From: Paenibacillus sp. BIHB 4019
GTDB taxonomy: Bacteria; Bacillota; Bacilli; Paenibacillales; Paenibacillaceae
Direction: 5' to 3'
Length of the DNA: 64,000 nucleotides
NCBI RefSeq assembly: GCF_002741035.1
Contig: NZ_CP016808.1
Span: 3,706,501 to 3,770,500, forward strand
A program made the translations under genes and the position numbers. Shown piece after piece: positions 44,976 to 53,823 of this stretch (the first letter of the stretch is position 1; each line of letters begins with the position of its first letter). Under the pieces are notes generated by a model. The model did not search any database. It had not been told where the DNA came from and was given only the letters and a program-made list of their open reading frames with translations.

Positions 44976-47246
44976 TTACAATGTTGCTCTTACTTCTTTG
45001 GCTGCTTGGACAAGGTTCTTCAAGCTGGCCCACGTTTCAGTGACACCGCGAGTTTTAAGTCCGCAGTCCGGGTTAACCCATAGCTTGGAGACCTCTATCT
45101 TGCCGAGCATGCGATCGAGTCCTTGTTTAAGCTCTTCGACGCTTGGGATCCGAGGCGAATGGATGTCGTATACGCCTGGGCCGACTTCTGTACGGAAGCC
45201 GCACTCTTTGATTGCGTCGATGATGGCCAAGTCTGAGCGCGACGCTTCGAACGTAATGACGTCGGCGTCCATCGCATCGATATCGCGAATGATATCGTTG
45301 AACTGGCTGTAGCACATATGAGTATGAATTTGCGTTTCGGCTTTGACGCCGCTATGCACGAGTCTGAAGGCAGGAATCGCCCAGCTCAAGTACTCGCTCT
45401 GCCAGTCGGAATGACGTAACGGAAGCTTCTCTCTTAATGCGGCTTCGTCGATTTGGATAATTTCGATGTCATTAGCTTCGAGATCGAGTACTTCGTCGCG
45501 AATCGCAAGACCGATCTGAAGAGCGCTTTCCTTCAGGCTGATATCTTCGCGAGGGAACGACCAATTCAGGATCGTTACCGGACCCGTCAACATTCCTTTG
45601 ACCAGCTTGTTGGTACGGCTCTTAGCGAACGCCGAGTATTCTACAGTAATCGGCTTGCTGCGGCTAATGTCGCCCCATATAACCGGGGGTTTTACGCAGC
45701 GTGTTCCGTAAGACTGCACCCAAGCGTTCTCAGTGAAGATAAAGCCATCCAAGCATTCGCCAAAGTATTCGACCATGTCGTTTCGCTCGTATTCGCCATG
45801 AACAATGACATCAATTCCGATTTCTTCCTGCTGTACGATGCATTCTGCGATTCGGTCAAAGTTGAATTGCTTATACTGTTGCTCGGTGATGTTGCCTTTC
45901 TTGAAGGCTGCACGGTTCGCGCGGACGTCAGCCGTCTGAGGGAACGAACCAATCGTCGTCGTAGGTAACGGCGGTAGATTGAATTTCGCTTTCTGAATCG
46001 TTTCCCGCTCGGCGAAAGCAGGAAGTCTCGTGAAGTCGGCGTCCGTCAATTCCGCGACTCTCTTTTGCACCGAGTTGTCGTTCGTGAGGCGCGATGCACG
46101 GAACAGCTCCTCATTCTCCGTATAAAAAGCAGATGCTTCATGGCTCGCTTGCTCCAGGATCGACTTGAGTTCTGCAAGCTCGCGCAGCTTTTCTTCCGCG
46201 AACGCGAAATATTGCTTATTCGCCGCCGTAAGCTTCGTTTCGTGCTTAATCGTGTATGGGACATGAAGCAGCGAGCATGAAGTGCCGAGCACGATTTGGC
46301 TTGCATGCTTGCCGATCTCGTGAACGAGGGCAATTGTCTGCTTATATTGGTTTTTCCAGATGTTTTTGCCGTTGATTACGCCGGCGAACAGCACCTTGTC
46401 ATTTGCGAAGCCATGCGTGCGCACGAGGTCCAAAGACTGCTTGCCCTCGACGAAGTCGATCCCGATTCCGTCAAACGGCAGCGCTTGAAGAACCTGATAG
46501 CAGTCGCGAACGTCTCCAAAATACGTTTGCGCGACAACTTTTACACTACCTTTAGCGGACAGGATACCGTTATAAAGCTCTGTGAACAGCGCGATATCAT
46601 CCGCCGTCAAATCCGATACCAGTGCAGGTTCATCCAGTTGAAGCCATGCTGCGCCGAGAGTATTCAATTGGTTAAGGACAGCCGTATAAGCTTCGATAAT
46701 CGCAGGCACGAAATCCTTTGCTTTCTTCGATCCGGTGAATCTCGCGAGCTTGAGCAGGGTGAATGCTCCGATTAGCACAGGCTTGGTTGCGATGCCGAGC
46801 TGTTTTGCTTCCGTAAATTCGTCGAACAGCTTCGATCCGGCTAAACGGATGCTTGTCGTGTCATCGATTTCGGGCACCATATAGTGATAGTTCGTGTTGA
46901 ACCATTTTTTCATCGCCAGCGCTTTAACGTCGCCTTTTTCGCCTTGATAGCCTCTCGCCATTGCAAAATACGTCTCCAGCGGGCTTAGGCCAAGTTCTTG
47001 GTATCTTTGCGGAACGATCCCAAGCAAGCAAGCCGTGTCGAGCAGTCCGTCGTAGAAGGAAAAATCGTTGGATGGAATGAAATCGACGCCGTTCTCCTGC
47101 TGAAGCTTCCAGTTTGCCGATCTAAGCTGAGCCGCCGTTTGTTGCAGTTCTTCGACGGGAAGTACGCCTTTGAAGTATTTTTCAGATGCGAATTTAAGCT
47201 CTCTGAGCGCGCCGACACGTGGATAACCGATAATGTATGTTTTCAA
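44976..47246 (-). CDS. metE: Cobalamin-independent methionine synthase
   Basis: The 756-residue enzyme transfers a methyl group from 5-methyltetrahydropteroyltri-glutamate to homocysteine without B12. It starts at a TTG (MKTYIIGYPRVG) 9 nt after AAGGAG. Two tandem barrel halves are present. The C-terminal zinc and substrate region has QIHTHMCYSQFNDII (His and Cys ligands), EASRSD and NPDCGLKTR (Cys ligand). Length is normal. The promoter region has a LysR-like dyad, and a B12 riboswitch lies nearby but in the opposite direction, so direct riboswitch control is not possible. Confidence 0.95.
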   Translation of the reverse strand: MKTYIIGYPRVGALRELKFASEKYFKGVLPVEELQQTAAQLRSANWKLQQENGVDFIPSNDFSFYDGLLDTACLLGIVPQRYQELGLSPLETYFAMARGYQGEKGDVKALAMKKWFNTNYHYMVPEIDDTTSIRLAGSKLFDEFTEAKQLGIATKPVLIGAFTLLKLARFTGSKKAKDFVPAIIEAYTAVLNQLNTLGAAWLQLDEPALVSDLTADDIALFTELYNGILSAKGSVKVVAQTYFGDVRDCYQVLQALPFDGIGIDFVEGKQSLDLVRTHGFANDKVLFAGVINGKNIWKNQYKQTIALVHEIGKHASQIVLGTSCSLLHVPYTIKHETKLTAANKQYFAFAEEKLRELAELKSILEQASHEASAFYTENEELFRASRLTNDNSVQKRVAELTDADFTRLPAFAERETIQKAKFNLPPLPTTTIGSFPQTADVRANRAAFKKGNITEQQYKQFNFDRIAECIVQQEEIGIDVIVHGEYERNDMVEYFGECLDGFIFTENAWVQSYGTRCVKPPVIWGDISRSKPITVEYSAFAKSRTNKLVKGMLTGPVTILNWSFPREDISLKESALQIGLAIRDEVLDLEANDIEIIQIDEAALREKLPLRHSDWQSEYLSWAIPAFRLVHSGVKAETQIHTHMCYSQFNDIIRDIDAMDADVITFEASRSDLAIIDAIKECGFRTEVGPGVYDIHSPRIPSVEELKQGLDRMLGKIEVSKLWVNPDCGLKTRGVTETWASLKNLVQAAKEVRATL

Positions 47247-47314
47247 TTGTAACAGCTCCTTGAGTAAATGTTGGCTTTAGTATAGAGCGCGGAAGCTGCT
47301 ATCGGGAAACACAA

Positions 47315-47340
47315 AAAAACTATGCCTTGGCATAGTTTTT
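47315..47340. promoter_or_regulatory. Candidate LysR-type operator of metE
   Basis: AAAAACTATGCC and GGCATAGTTTTT are perfect inverted arms around TT. The dyad is centred about 56 nt upstream of the start expected from the TATACT -10 at 47279-47284, a typical LysR activation position. The loop is too short for an RNA hairpin. The rest of the gap to the next gene (47341-47568) holds an imperfect CCGCTCGTGC/GCACGAGCGG hairpin and no gene. Confidence 0.6.
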
Positions 47341-47568
47341 GTCTATGGTTAAAACGAACAGTTAGTGAAATCAATATATTGATTTAAAATTGAAAAAAAT
47401 CCGATAATTAAACTATATCTGCCATATGGTGTTCGGTGGAGCCTGCGTTGTGATCGCGCGGCAGTTGAAAGTCCCGCTCGTGCACAAGATCGAGTTGCGC
47501 ACGAGCGGAAGATTATGAGGCTCAAATATAGGGGCTGTTTTTTTATTTACCTTGAGCTAAACTAACCA

Positions 47569-48144
47569 TTAGCTTCTTTTACTTAATTTCTTAAATGCCG
47601 TGTATTCCTTATTGGACTTAATAAAACGTAATATCTTTTCGGCACATTCTATTGGGTTCATCTCTTCTGTATTTACTTCGAGGTCATATTCATTAATGCA
47701 ATATACTTTGCTGAACTGTGAAGCTGCTAGTCCAATATTTCTATCTCCTCTTGCTTGCTCCCTTCTTATGAGTTCTTCTTTCGAGCATATTACACCTATA
47801 AATAACGTAGGCTGGTCGAAAAATAAATCAAGAGACTCATTAAACCGCTTGTCATTGTCGATTACAGTATCTACTATTACATTCAAGCCCATTTCTGAAA
47901 ACAATTTAATTGTCGAATAGTACATTGAGAGTATGGGGGCAAACATGATTTCTGCGATAACTTGCTCATCTACTTCTCTTGTAGGTTCAATATCTGAAAA
48001 TTTATTTCGAAAAAAATCCTTGATAAAATCATCTATTGATAAATGATGAAAAAGAATCTCTTTCTGATTCATCAGTTCAATAGAAATGCTAGTTTTTCCT
48101 GAACTTGAAGTTCCGTTCATCAACACAATGATGCCTTGCTTCAA
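47569..48144 (-). CDS. Chloramphenicol-phosphotransferase-like small-molecule kinase
   Basis: The 191-residue P-loop protein matches the CPT-like family: IIVLMNGTSSSGKTSIS (Walker A, about residues 4-20), a Ser/Asp-containing LSIDDFIKDFF, then GVICSKEELIRREQARGDRN and YDLEVNTEEMNPIECAEKI. The family phosphorylates chloramphenicol in Streptomyces, but most members have unknown substrates. The likely start is a TTG (MKQGIIVLMNG); the nearest strong AGGAGG is further upstream, so the start is uncertain. It is divergent from the second YesM/YesN operon. Frame use is AT-richer than its neighbours. Confidence 0.75.
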   Translation of the reverse strand: MKQGIIVLMNGTSSSGKTSISIELMNQKEILFHHLSIDDFIKDFFRNKFSDIEPTREVDEQVIAEIMFAPILSMYYSTIKLFSEMGLNVIVDTVIDNDKRFNESLDLFFDQPTLFIGVICSKEELIRREQARGDRNIGLAASQFSKVYCINEYDLEVNTEEMNPIECAEKILRFIKSNKEYTAFKKLSKRS

Positions 48145-48203
48145 ACGAAGTTGGCATTTCTCCGAAGAGACCTTCCTCCTTCCGATTTTACAGCCCAATC
48201 CAC

Positions 48204-48235
48204 AAAAATGCCCCTGTATAAAATTAAAAATGCCC
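48204..48235 (+). promoter_or_regulatory. Paired direct repeats, candidate YesN operator (kinase/regulator promoter)
   Basis: AAAAATGCCC occurs at 48204-48213 and 48226-48235, 22 bp apart. It ends 2 nt before the -35 element. The same pair at the same geometry lies before the importer operon (51874-51905). Confidence 0.75.
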
Positions 48236-48237
48236 CT

Positions 48238-48266
48238 TTGATTAATTGCGATTTTTAACGTATATT
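48238..48266 (+). promoter_or_regulatory. Promoter of the second YesM/YesN operon
   Basis: TTGATT (48238-48243), a 17-nt spacer and TATATT (48261-48266). The leader to the kinase start is about 115 nt. Confidence 0.65.
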
Positions 48267-48386
48267 TTCGTGTAATTGGATATAAAGCTGTTCCAGTTTT
48301 TGTCCAGGTGCTCTTCGGTAGCGTCCATGCACCGCGGCATGTACAATAATAGATAGACAAAGCGTTTGACCTGGAAGGGCTAGGGG

Positions 48387-50204
48387 ATGGAGCATATGAA
48401 ATGGATGCGAAGGGCAAGGATAAAAGTAAAAAACATGAGGTTTCAATACAAATTATTAATGGGCTACTTGCTGGCCTGTGTTATTCCTTTAGTGTTTGTA
48501 AGCGTTATCATATTTCGCCAATCGGCGGGGGCGCTGGAGGATTCCTCTCAAGAATTTGCTTCTCTTTACACGTCGCAGCTCAAGACGACATTAAACGAAT
48601 TTCTCGAGGAATACGACAAGGTCACCAAGTCGGTATTGGTCGACAATGAATTGATCTACAGAATTGGAGATAAGCGAAGCTTGCCAATGGATGAATTAAT
48701 CGTTCAAAAAATGGAGGTTCAGCGGCTATTAATGCGCGTGGCCTTGCTCAAACCAGAAATTAGTACCGTGATGCTGATCAGCCGGGATACCAATGTCTAT
48801 CAATATACGACTACAACTAGCAGAGTGGTAGAGGATATTTTGTTGTCCCGTGAATGGTATAAACAGCTCAGCAGCACAAAGGATACTTTTTTTATTACCG
48901 GGCTGCATGATCGTTCTTATTACGAGGATAAGGGGGCAGGAGCTGTAATAACGGTTGGACGGGTATTGTTCAGTTCGGACGGAGCGTATGCAGGCCTTCT
49001 TCTCATAGATTTGGACCCGTTTACCTTGCTGCGGCTTGATCATGAATTTGTTTTGGCTCGGGACAAATATGGCATGAGCGTCATCATAAACAATAGCCAA
49101 AATGAAATCGTCTATCATTCCGATGCGGCCAGCGGGCGATTATCCTGGCAGCAAGTGCTTGAATCCGGTACAGAGCTTCTGCAGGATCATGGCAGCGATG
49201 ACAGCATTATTTTAACGGGCAGCACCACGCAGGGGAATTTGCTTATTCGAACCGAAATCCCCCGCTCGAAGCTGCTGCACAACATTAATCAAATCAAGGG
49301 AGTGACGGTGTCGGTCATTCTGATGAGCTGTCTCGTCATCACTCTTATATCGTTTAGTTTGAGCTATAAGATTACGAAGCCTATTAAAGCCCTCCGCAGA
49401 AGCATGAAGCAGGCAGAGGTAGGCCAATATTTGCCCATAGAGAAAGAGCAGGCTAACGATGAGATTGGCAGCTTGGTGCACAGCTACAACAAAATGATTA
49501 TAACGATTCGAACCTTAATCAATGATGTATATATTGCGGAGATCAAGCAGCGGCAGGCCAAATTCATGGCGCTCCAGAATCAGATCAATCCCCACATTCT
49601 TTATAATACGTTGGAATCTATCCGTATGAAGGCGCTCGTTAAAGGGGACGAGGAAACCTCGAATATGATAAAAATTTTGGCGCGCATGTTTCGGCTGGCT
49701 TTAAGCAAAGAAGGCAAGCACCATTGCGTGAAGCATGAATTGGAATATACCACTAACTATATAGAGCTGCAAAATATCCGATTCGATAACAGGTTCAGAC
49801 TGGATATCAAAATGCCCGAAGAGATGCTGAATTGCAGCATCATTCCCCTCATTTTTCAGCCCATTGTTGAAAATAGCATTAATCATGGTTTTGAGGACTA
49901 CAGCCGGATAATCCATATCGAGATTGAAGGCATCTGGACGGACGAAGGGGAAATGCTCATTCGGTTAAAGGATGATGCAGCCGGCATTTCATTGGAGAAG
50001 CAAGAAGAGCTGCGTGCCTTGTTGGAGTATGCTGAATCGGACAAATATAAATTAGGTGGAGCTGATGAATCGGAGGGGAACGGGATAGGCCTCAAAAATA
50101 TAGCTGAGCGTATTAAACTCCATTATGGCGCGGATTACTATTTAACGATTCGCCAGAGGCTTGGTCGGGGAACGATCGTCGAAATATTAATTCCTAAACG
50201 GTAG
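48387..50204 (+). CDS. YesM-type sensor histidine kinase, second system
   Basis: The 605-residue protein has a first transmembrane helix (about residues 24-45, LLMGYLLACVIPLVFVSVII), an extracellular sensor of about 250 residues, a second helix near 305-325, a HAMP domain, then the His_kinase motif QNQINPHILYNTLESIRM (His about 403) and a HATPase (FQPIVENSINHGFED, GNGIGLKNI). Two close ATGs (48387 and 48396) are possible starts. It is co-transcribed with the next regulator gene (41-nt gap). The importer and glycoside hydrolase downstream point to a carbohydrate signal. Confidence 0.9.
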   Translation: MEHMKWMRRARIKVKNMRFQYKLLMGYLLACVIPLVFVSVIIFRQSAGALEDSSQEFASLYTSQLKTTLNEFLEEYDKVTKSVLVDNELIYRIGDKRSLPMDELIVQKMEVQRLLMRVALLKPEISTVMLISRDTNVYQYTTTTSRVVEDILLSREWYKQLSSTKDTFFITGLHDRSYYEDKGAGAVITVGRVLFSSDGAYAGLLLIDLDPFTLLRLDHEFVLARDKYGMSVIINNSQNEIVYHSDAASGRLSWQQVLESGTELLQDHGSDDSIILTGSTTQGNLLIRTEIPRSKLLHNINQIKGVTVSVILMSCLVITLISFSLSYKITKPIKALRRSMKQAEVGQYLPIEKEQANDEIGSLVHSYNKMIITIRTLINDVYIAEIKQRQAKFMALQNQINPHILYNTLESIRMKALVKGDEETSNMIKILARMFRLALSKEGKHHCVKHELEYTTNYIELQNIRFDNRFRLDIKMPEEMLNCSIIPLIFQPIVENSINHGFEDYSRIIHIEIEGIWTDEGEMLIRLKDDAAGISLEKQEELRALLEYAESDKYKLGGADESEGNGIGLKNIAERIKLHYGADYYLTIRQRLGRGTIVEILIPKR

Positions 50205-50245
50205 GATGTTGTTCGGCAGTAAAATAGAAGGAGAGGGGTTTTGGC

Positions 50246-51829
50246 ATGAAGCTGGTCTTGGTTGATGACGAGAAAGGCATTGTGGATGGCATCAAACTCT
50301 TAATAAACCGGTATATCCCGGAATGTGAAGTGGTCGGCGTAGCCTATAATGGCTTGGAAGGTGGAAGCTTAATCCAGGAATTGCAGCCGGACATTGTGAT
50401 TACGGATATTCGGATGCCGCAAGTTAGCGGCCTCGACATGATTAAAGGGCTGAAAGACAAGGGCAGCCAGACTACATTTATTCTCTTAAGCGGATATGCC
50501 GACTTTGAATATGCACGGAGGGGCATGCATTTAGGCGTACAATCCTATATCAATAAACCGGTCGAGGAAGAGGAGCTTCAAAGCTGCGTTCATCAAGCCA
50601 TGAAAGCGATTCGTGCGGATCGGGCTAAGCGGCAGGAAGTAGCTGACTTGAAGCAGGAGGTCCATCATCTTATTCAAGAGAATGCTCTGCGGGATATTCT
50701 TGATGTCGGCAGCGATAATAAGGAGCTTATGGAAGAGTGGCTTGAAATGGCGCAAATCCCGACAAAGGGAAACGGGTTCGCAGGGGTTGCGCTTGAATTT
50801 GATCGAAAATTCGATGCTCTAAAGGAAGCCGGTCTACAGCAAGTGCTCTGTCAAATAGATCAGGCTCTTGAACAGTATGATGGAGTGTATCGGTTTCGTT
50901 ATACAAGTGCGCAGGTTGCCGTGGTAGTTGCTCACGCGGGGCCTATCCGCTATACGGAGCTGCTTCATGCGGTGCAGCGTCTCAAAGAGGAAATAAACCT
51001 AAAGCTGGGGCTTTCTATGACCATCGGTGTTGGAACGATTCAGGAAAGGGCCGCTGGCATCAGCCAGTCTTTTGAAGAAGCCCGCTATGCGCTAAGCTAT
51101 AAAGTCGTCAAGGGAGCGGACACGGTAATACCATTCACTGATATTACAAATTTGTCAGGACGGATTCAATCTGTTCCAGAAGAGAGCATCGCCAAGCTGG
51201 AAGCGGCCCTTGAGAACATGGATGAAAAGGAATGTGTCAGCATCATACACGATATTTTTCGCTTGATCGATTCCGAACCAAGCATGACCCCCGCTGATTT
51301 ACAGATGCATTGTGTGAACATCCTGTTAGCGAGCATTCGGAAAATGTCCTTTCAGCAGCTGCAGCAAAATGATTTTTTGGGCCGCCATATTTTGTCATTG
51401 GACGGTATATCCCGATTTCGGACCTTAGAATGCTTGGAGGAATGGATGGTTCAAGCCATTAAAAAAATAATCGAGTTCAAGCTGGAGCATAACATACCTA
51501 AGAAGAAGGATATCATTGCAGAGGTGAAGGAATATGTATCTGCCCATTATAATGAACCGATTACACTTGCGGATTTGTCTGCGCGTTTTTTTATCAGCCC
51601 TTATTATTTAAGCCAGTTTTTCAAACAAAAGACGGGAGAAACCTATGTAAGCTTTTTGAGCCGAATTCGCATTGGCAAAGCCAAGGAGCTTCTTGAAAGG
51701 ACCGATCTAAAGGTGTATGAAATTTGCCAAAGGGTAGGTTACTCGGATACGCAGCATTTTGCACGGCTTTTTGAAAAACTAACGGGCTGCAAACCAAGTG
51801 AATATCGCAAGCGGCTGCCAAGCAGCTAG
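50246..51829 (+). CDS. YesN-type response regulator with AraC domain, second system
   Basis: The 527-residue protein has a receiver domain (LVLVDDEKGIVDGIKLL, Asp54 in IVITDIRMP, Lys in INKPVE), a long GGDEF-like degenerate middle region and a C-terminal AraC-type double helix-turn-helix (about residues 425-525: ADLSARFFISPYYLSQFFKQ, RVGYSDTQHFARLFEK). GGAGAGGGG lies before the ATG. The paired AAAAATGCCC repeats at both promoters of this locus are its likely binding sites, giving both autoregulation and importer activation. Confidence 0.9.
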   Translation: MKLVLVDDEKGIVDGIKLLINRYIPECEVVGVAYNGLEGGSLIQELQPDIVITDIRMPQVSGLDMIKGLKDKGSQTTFILLSGYADFEYARRGMHLGVQSYINKPVEEEELQSCVHQAMKAIRADRAKRQEVADLKQEVHHLIQENALRDILDVGSDNKELMEEWLEMAQIPTKGNGFAGVALEFDRKFDALKEAGLQQVLCQIDQALEQYDGVYRFRYTSAQVAVVVAHAGPIRYTELLHAVQRLKEEINLKLGLSMTIGVGTIQERAAGISQSFEEARYALSYKVVKGADTVIPFTDITNLSGRIQSVPEESIAKLEAALENMDEKECVSIIHDIFRLIDSEPSMTPADLQMHCVNILLASIRKMSFQQLQQNDFLGRHILSLDGISRFRTLECLEEWMVQAIKKIIEFKLEHNIPKKKDIIAEVKEYVSAHYNEPITLADLSARFFISPYYLSQFFKQKTGETYVSFLSRIRIGKAKELLERTDLKVYEICQRVGYSDTQHFARLFEKLTGCKPSEYRKRLPSS

Positions 51830-51838
51830 CCTTATTTA

Positions 51839-51866
51839 GCCACTCCCTGCAGGAGTGGTTTTCTAT
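51839..51866 (+). terminator. Terminator after the second YesM/YesN operon
   Basis: GCCACTCC and GGAGTGG pair around CTGCA, followed by TTTTCTATTTT. Confidence 0.8.
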
Positions 51867-51873
51867 TTTCCTT

Positions 51874-51905
51874 AAAAATGCCCTTGTTTATCCTTAAAAA
51901 TGCCC
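51874..51905 (+). promoter_or_regulatory. Paired direct repeats, candidate YesN operator (importer promoter)
   Basis: TTAAAAATGCCC occurs twice, with AAAAATGCCC cores at 51874-51883 and 51896-51905, 22 bp apart and 2 nt before the -35 element, as in 48204-48235. Confidence 0.75.
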
Positions 51906-51907
51906 AA

Positions 51908-51936
51908 TTGAGAGACGCAATCCCTAGTTGTATATT
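51908..51936 (+). promoter_or_regulatory. Promoter of the second importer operon
   Basis: TTGAGA (51908-51913), a 17-nt spacer and TATATT (51931-51936). Confidence 0.65.
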
Positions 51937-51980
51937 ATTCATGTAAGCGAATACAACAACGAGATATGGGGGGTGATCAG

Positions 51981-52886
51981 TTGAAAGAAGTTGCATTTTA
52001 TCGAATGAAGGTGTATTGGCCGTTGTATGTGATGGCGATTCCGGGAATCGTTTTTCTCATTATATTTAAATATATTCCACTGGCCGGCGCTGTAATCGCC
52101 TTCAAGGACTATTCGGTGTTTCAAGGGCTGATAGATAGTCCTTGGGTAGGCTTCAAGCACTTTGAGACTTTGCTGGAGCATCCTGACTTTGCCCGAGTGT
52201 TCGGAAACACGCTGATATTAGGTTTTCTCAAGCTCACACTGGTTTTCCCGGTGCCGGTTCTTCTGGCGCTGATGATCAATGAAATTCGAAAATCGGCGCT
52301 CAAGAAAGGAATACAGACCGCTTTGTATATTCCGCATTTTTTATCTTGGGTTATCGTTGCCGGTATCGTTTTTGATTTTTTTTCATTAAGCGGATTGTTT
52401 AACATCGTTATCGGCTGGTTCGGTTTTGAACCTCTGCTGGCGATGCAGGAAAGCGAATATTTCCGGCCCATTTATGTGCTTTCATCCATGTGGAGGGATG
52501 CCGGCTGGGGTACCGTTGTGTATATAGCGGCAATCAGTGCGATTGACCCTCAGCTGTACGAATCGGCGATGATGGATGGGGCGTCCAAATTCCGGCAAAT
52601 TCGCCATATCACCTTCCCGCTGCTGCTGCCTACCGTACTGGTACTGTTCCTGCTTGAAATCGGCAACTTTTTGGATCTTGGCTTTGATCAGGTCTATAAT
52701 CTAATCACTCCGATGACCTACAACGTAGGAGATATTCTGGATACTTACGTGTTCCGGACCGGCATTCAGCAAGCGCAGTACAGCTTTGCAACGGCGGTTG
52801 GTTTATTCCAGTCGATTATCGGACTGATACTGGTGTATATATTCAATCGAATGTCGAAGAAAGTATCGGATGGGGGGCTCTGGTAG
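51981..52886 (+). CDS. ABC sugar importer permease, LplB type, second system
   Basis: The 301-residue protein starts at a TTG just after GGGGGGTGAT (MKEVAFYRMKVYWPLYVMAI). It has six transmembrane helices and the EAA loop LYESAMMDGASKFRQIRHIT (about residues 193-212). It is the first gene of an importer operon; no ATPase gene is present, so a shared MsmX-type ATPase is likely. The ATG at 51966 precedes the ribosome site and is unlikely. Confidence 0.9.
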   Translation: MKEVAFYRMKVYWPLYVMAIPGIVFLIIFKYIPLAGAVIAFKDYSVFQGLIDSPWVGFKHFETLLEHPDFARVFGNTLILGFLKLTLVFPVPVLLALMINEIRKSALKKGIQTALYIPHFLSWVIVAGIVFDFFSLSGLFNIVIGWFGFEPLLAMQESEYFRPIYVLSSMWRDAGWGTVVYIAAISAIDPQLYESAMMDGASKFRQIRHITFPLLLPTVLVLFLLEIGNFLDLGFDQVYNLITPMTYNVGDILDTYVFRTGIQQAQYSFATAVGLFQSIIGLILVYIFNRMSKKVSDGGLW

Positions 52887-52888
52887 AC

Positions 52889-53758
52889 ATGTTCGAATCG
52901 AGAAGCGAAAAAATATTTGTATCAGGCATTACGATCGTTCTCATCCTCTTGTCCGTCATCGCTCTCATCCCGCTGTTGTCTGTCATATCTACCTCGCTTA
53001 GCTCCAAAAACGCTGTAGATATGAATTTGGTCACCTTATGGCCGAAGCAGTTTACCTTCGACTCGTGGAGCTATATTATTGATCGTCCTGACCTATGGAA
53101 ATCGTTTTTTCTAACCTTGGTCACGACGTTGATTGGAACGGTTTTGGCGCTGCTGATGACCGCGCTGCTTGCTTACCCGCTTTCGAAGTCGGAGTTCCGC
53201 TGGGGGCCCGTAATCATGATCAGCGTCGTAATCGCCATGATCTTCAAAGCCCCTATCGTACCTTATTTCCTGACGATTCGCGGCATAGGACTTTATGATA
53301 ATCCGTTGGTGCTAATCATCCCGCATATTCTGAATCCCTTTAATTTGATTATCATGCGAACGTTTTTTAAACAATTTTCGAAGGAGCTGGAGGAAGCGGC
53401 CTTGCTTGAAGGCTGTGGATATTTCCGGATGCTGTTTCAATTGGTGCTTCCACTGTCCAAAGCAGTCCTTGCGACACTGGCTTTGTTCTATGGCGTGGTG
53501 TTGTGGAATCAATTCCAGCATCCGCTCCTTTTCCTGCAAAATACCGACTGGTTTCCGCTGCAAATCAAGATTCGGCAGTTTATTACAGACGATAATGTCA
53601 TTATGGCGGGCGCTGCATCAACGGTTGATCTGAACTACAACGAGCGAACCTTAAGAGCAGCTACCGTTATCTTCGCTATCCTTCCGATCATTATGGTGTA
53701 TCCTTTCTTACAGAAGTATTTTGTTAAAGGGGCTATGATCGGTTCGGTGAAAGGCTAG
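52889..53758 (+). CDS. ABC sugar importer permease, YtcP/CarB type, second system
   Basis: The 289-residue protein starts 2 nt after the LplB-type stop. It has six transmembrane helices, an EAA loop (LEEAALLEGCGYFRMLFQLV, about residues 169-188) and the family end YPFLQKYFVKGAMIGSVKG. The loop has ...EGCG where the first system has ...DGAS, a small divergence in the ATPase-contact motif. It forms the channel with the previous protein. Confidence 0.9.
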   Translation: MFESRSEKIFVSGITIVLILLSVIALIPLLSVISTSLSSKNAVDMNLVTLWPKQFTFDSWSYIIDRPDLWKSFFLTLVTTLIGTVLALLMTALLAYPLSKSEFRWGPVIMISVVIAMIFKAPIVPYFLTIRGIGLYDNPLVLIIPHILNPFNLIIMRTFFKQFSKELEEAALLEGCGYFRMLFQLVLPLSKAVLATLALFYGVVLWNQFQHPLLFLQNTDWFPLQIKIRQFITDDNVIMAGAASTVDLNYNERTLRAATVIFAILPIIMVYPFLQKYFVKGAMIGSVKG

Positions 53759-53823
53759 TCATCCTTTTAGGTTTTTAGGCGAACAGCCTTAAACATATTA
53801 CGGAAAGATATGGGGGAAAACAC

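Noticed and set aside
47441..47530. CCGCTCGTGC/GCACGAGCGG hairpin as a terminator of the CPT-like gene
   Set aside because: The stem is real but there is no T tract on either strand, so termination is not supported.
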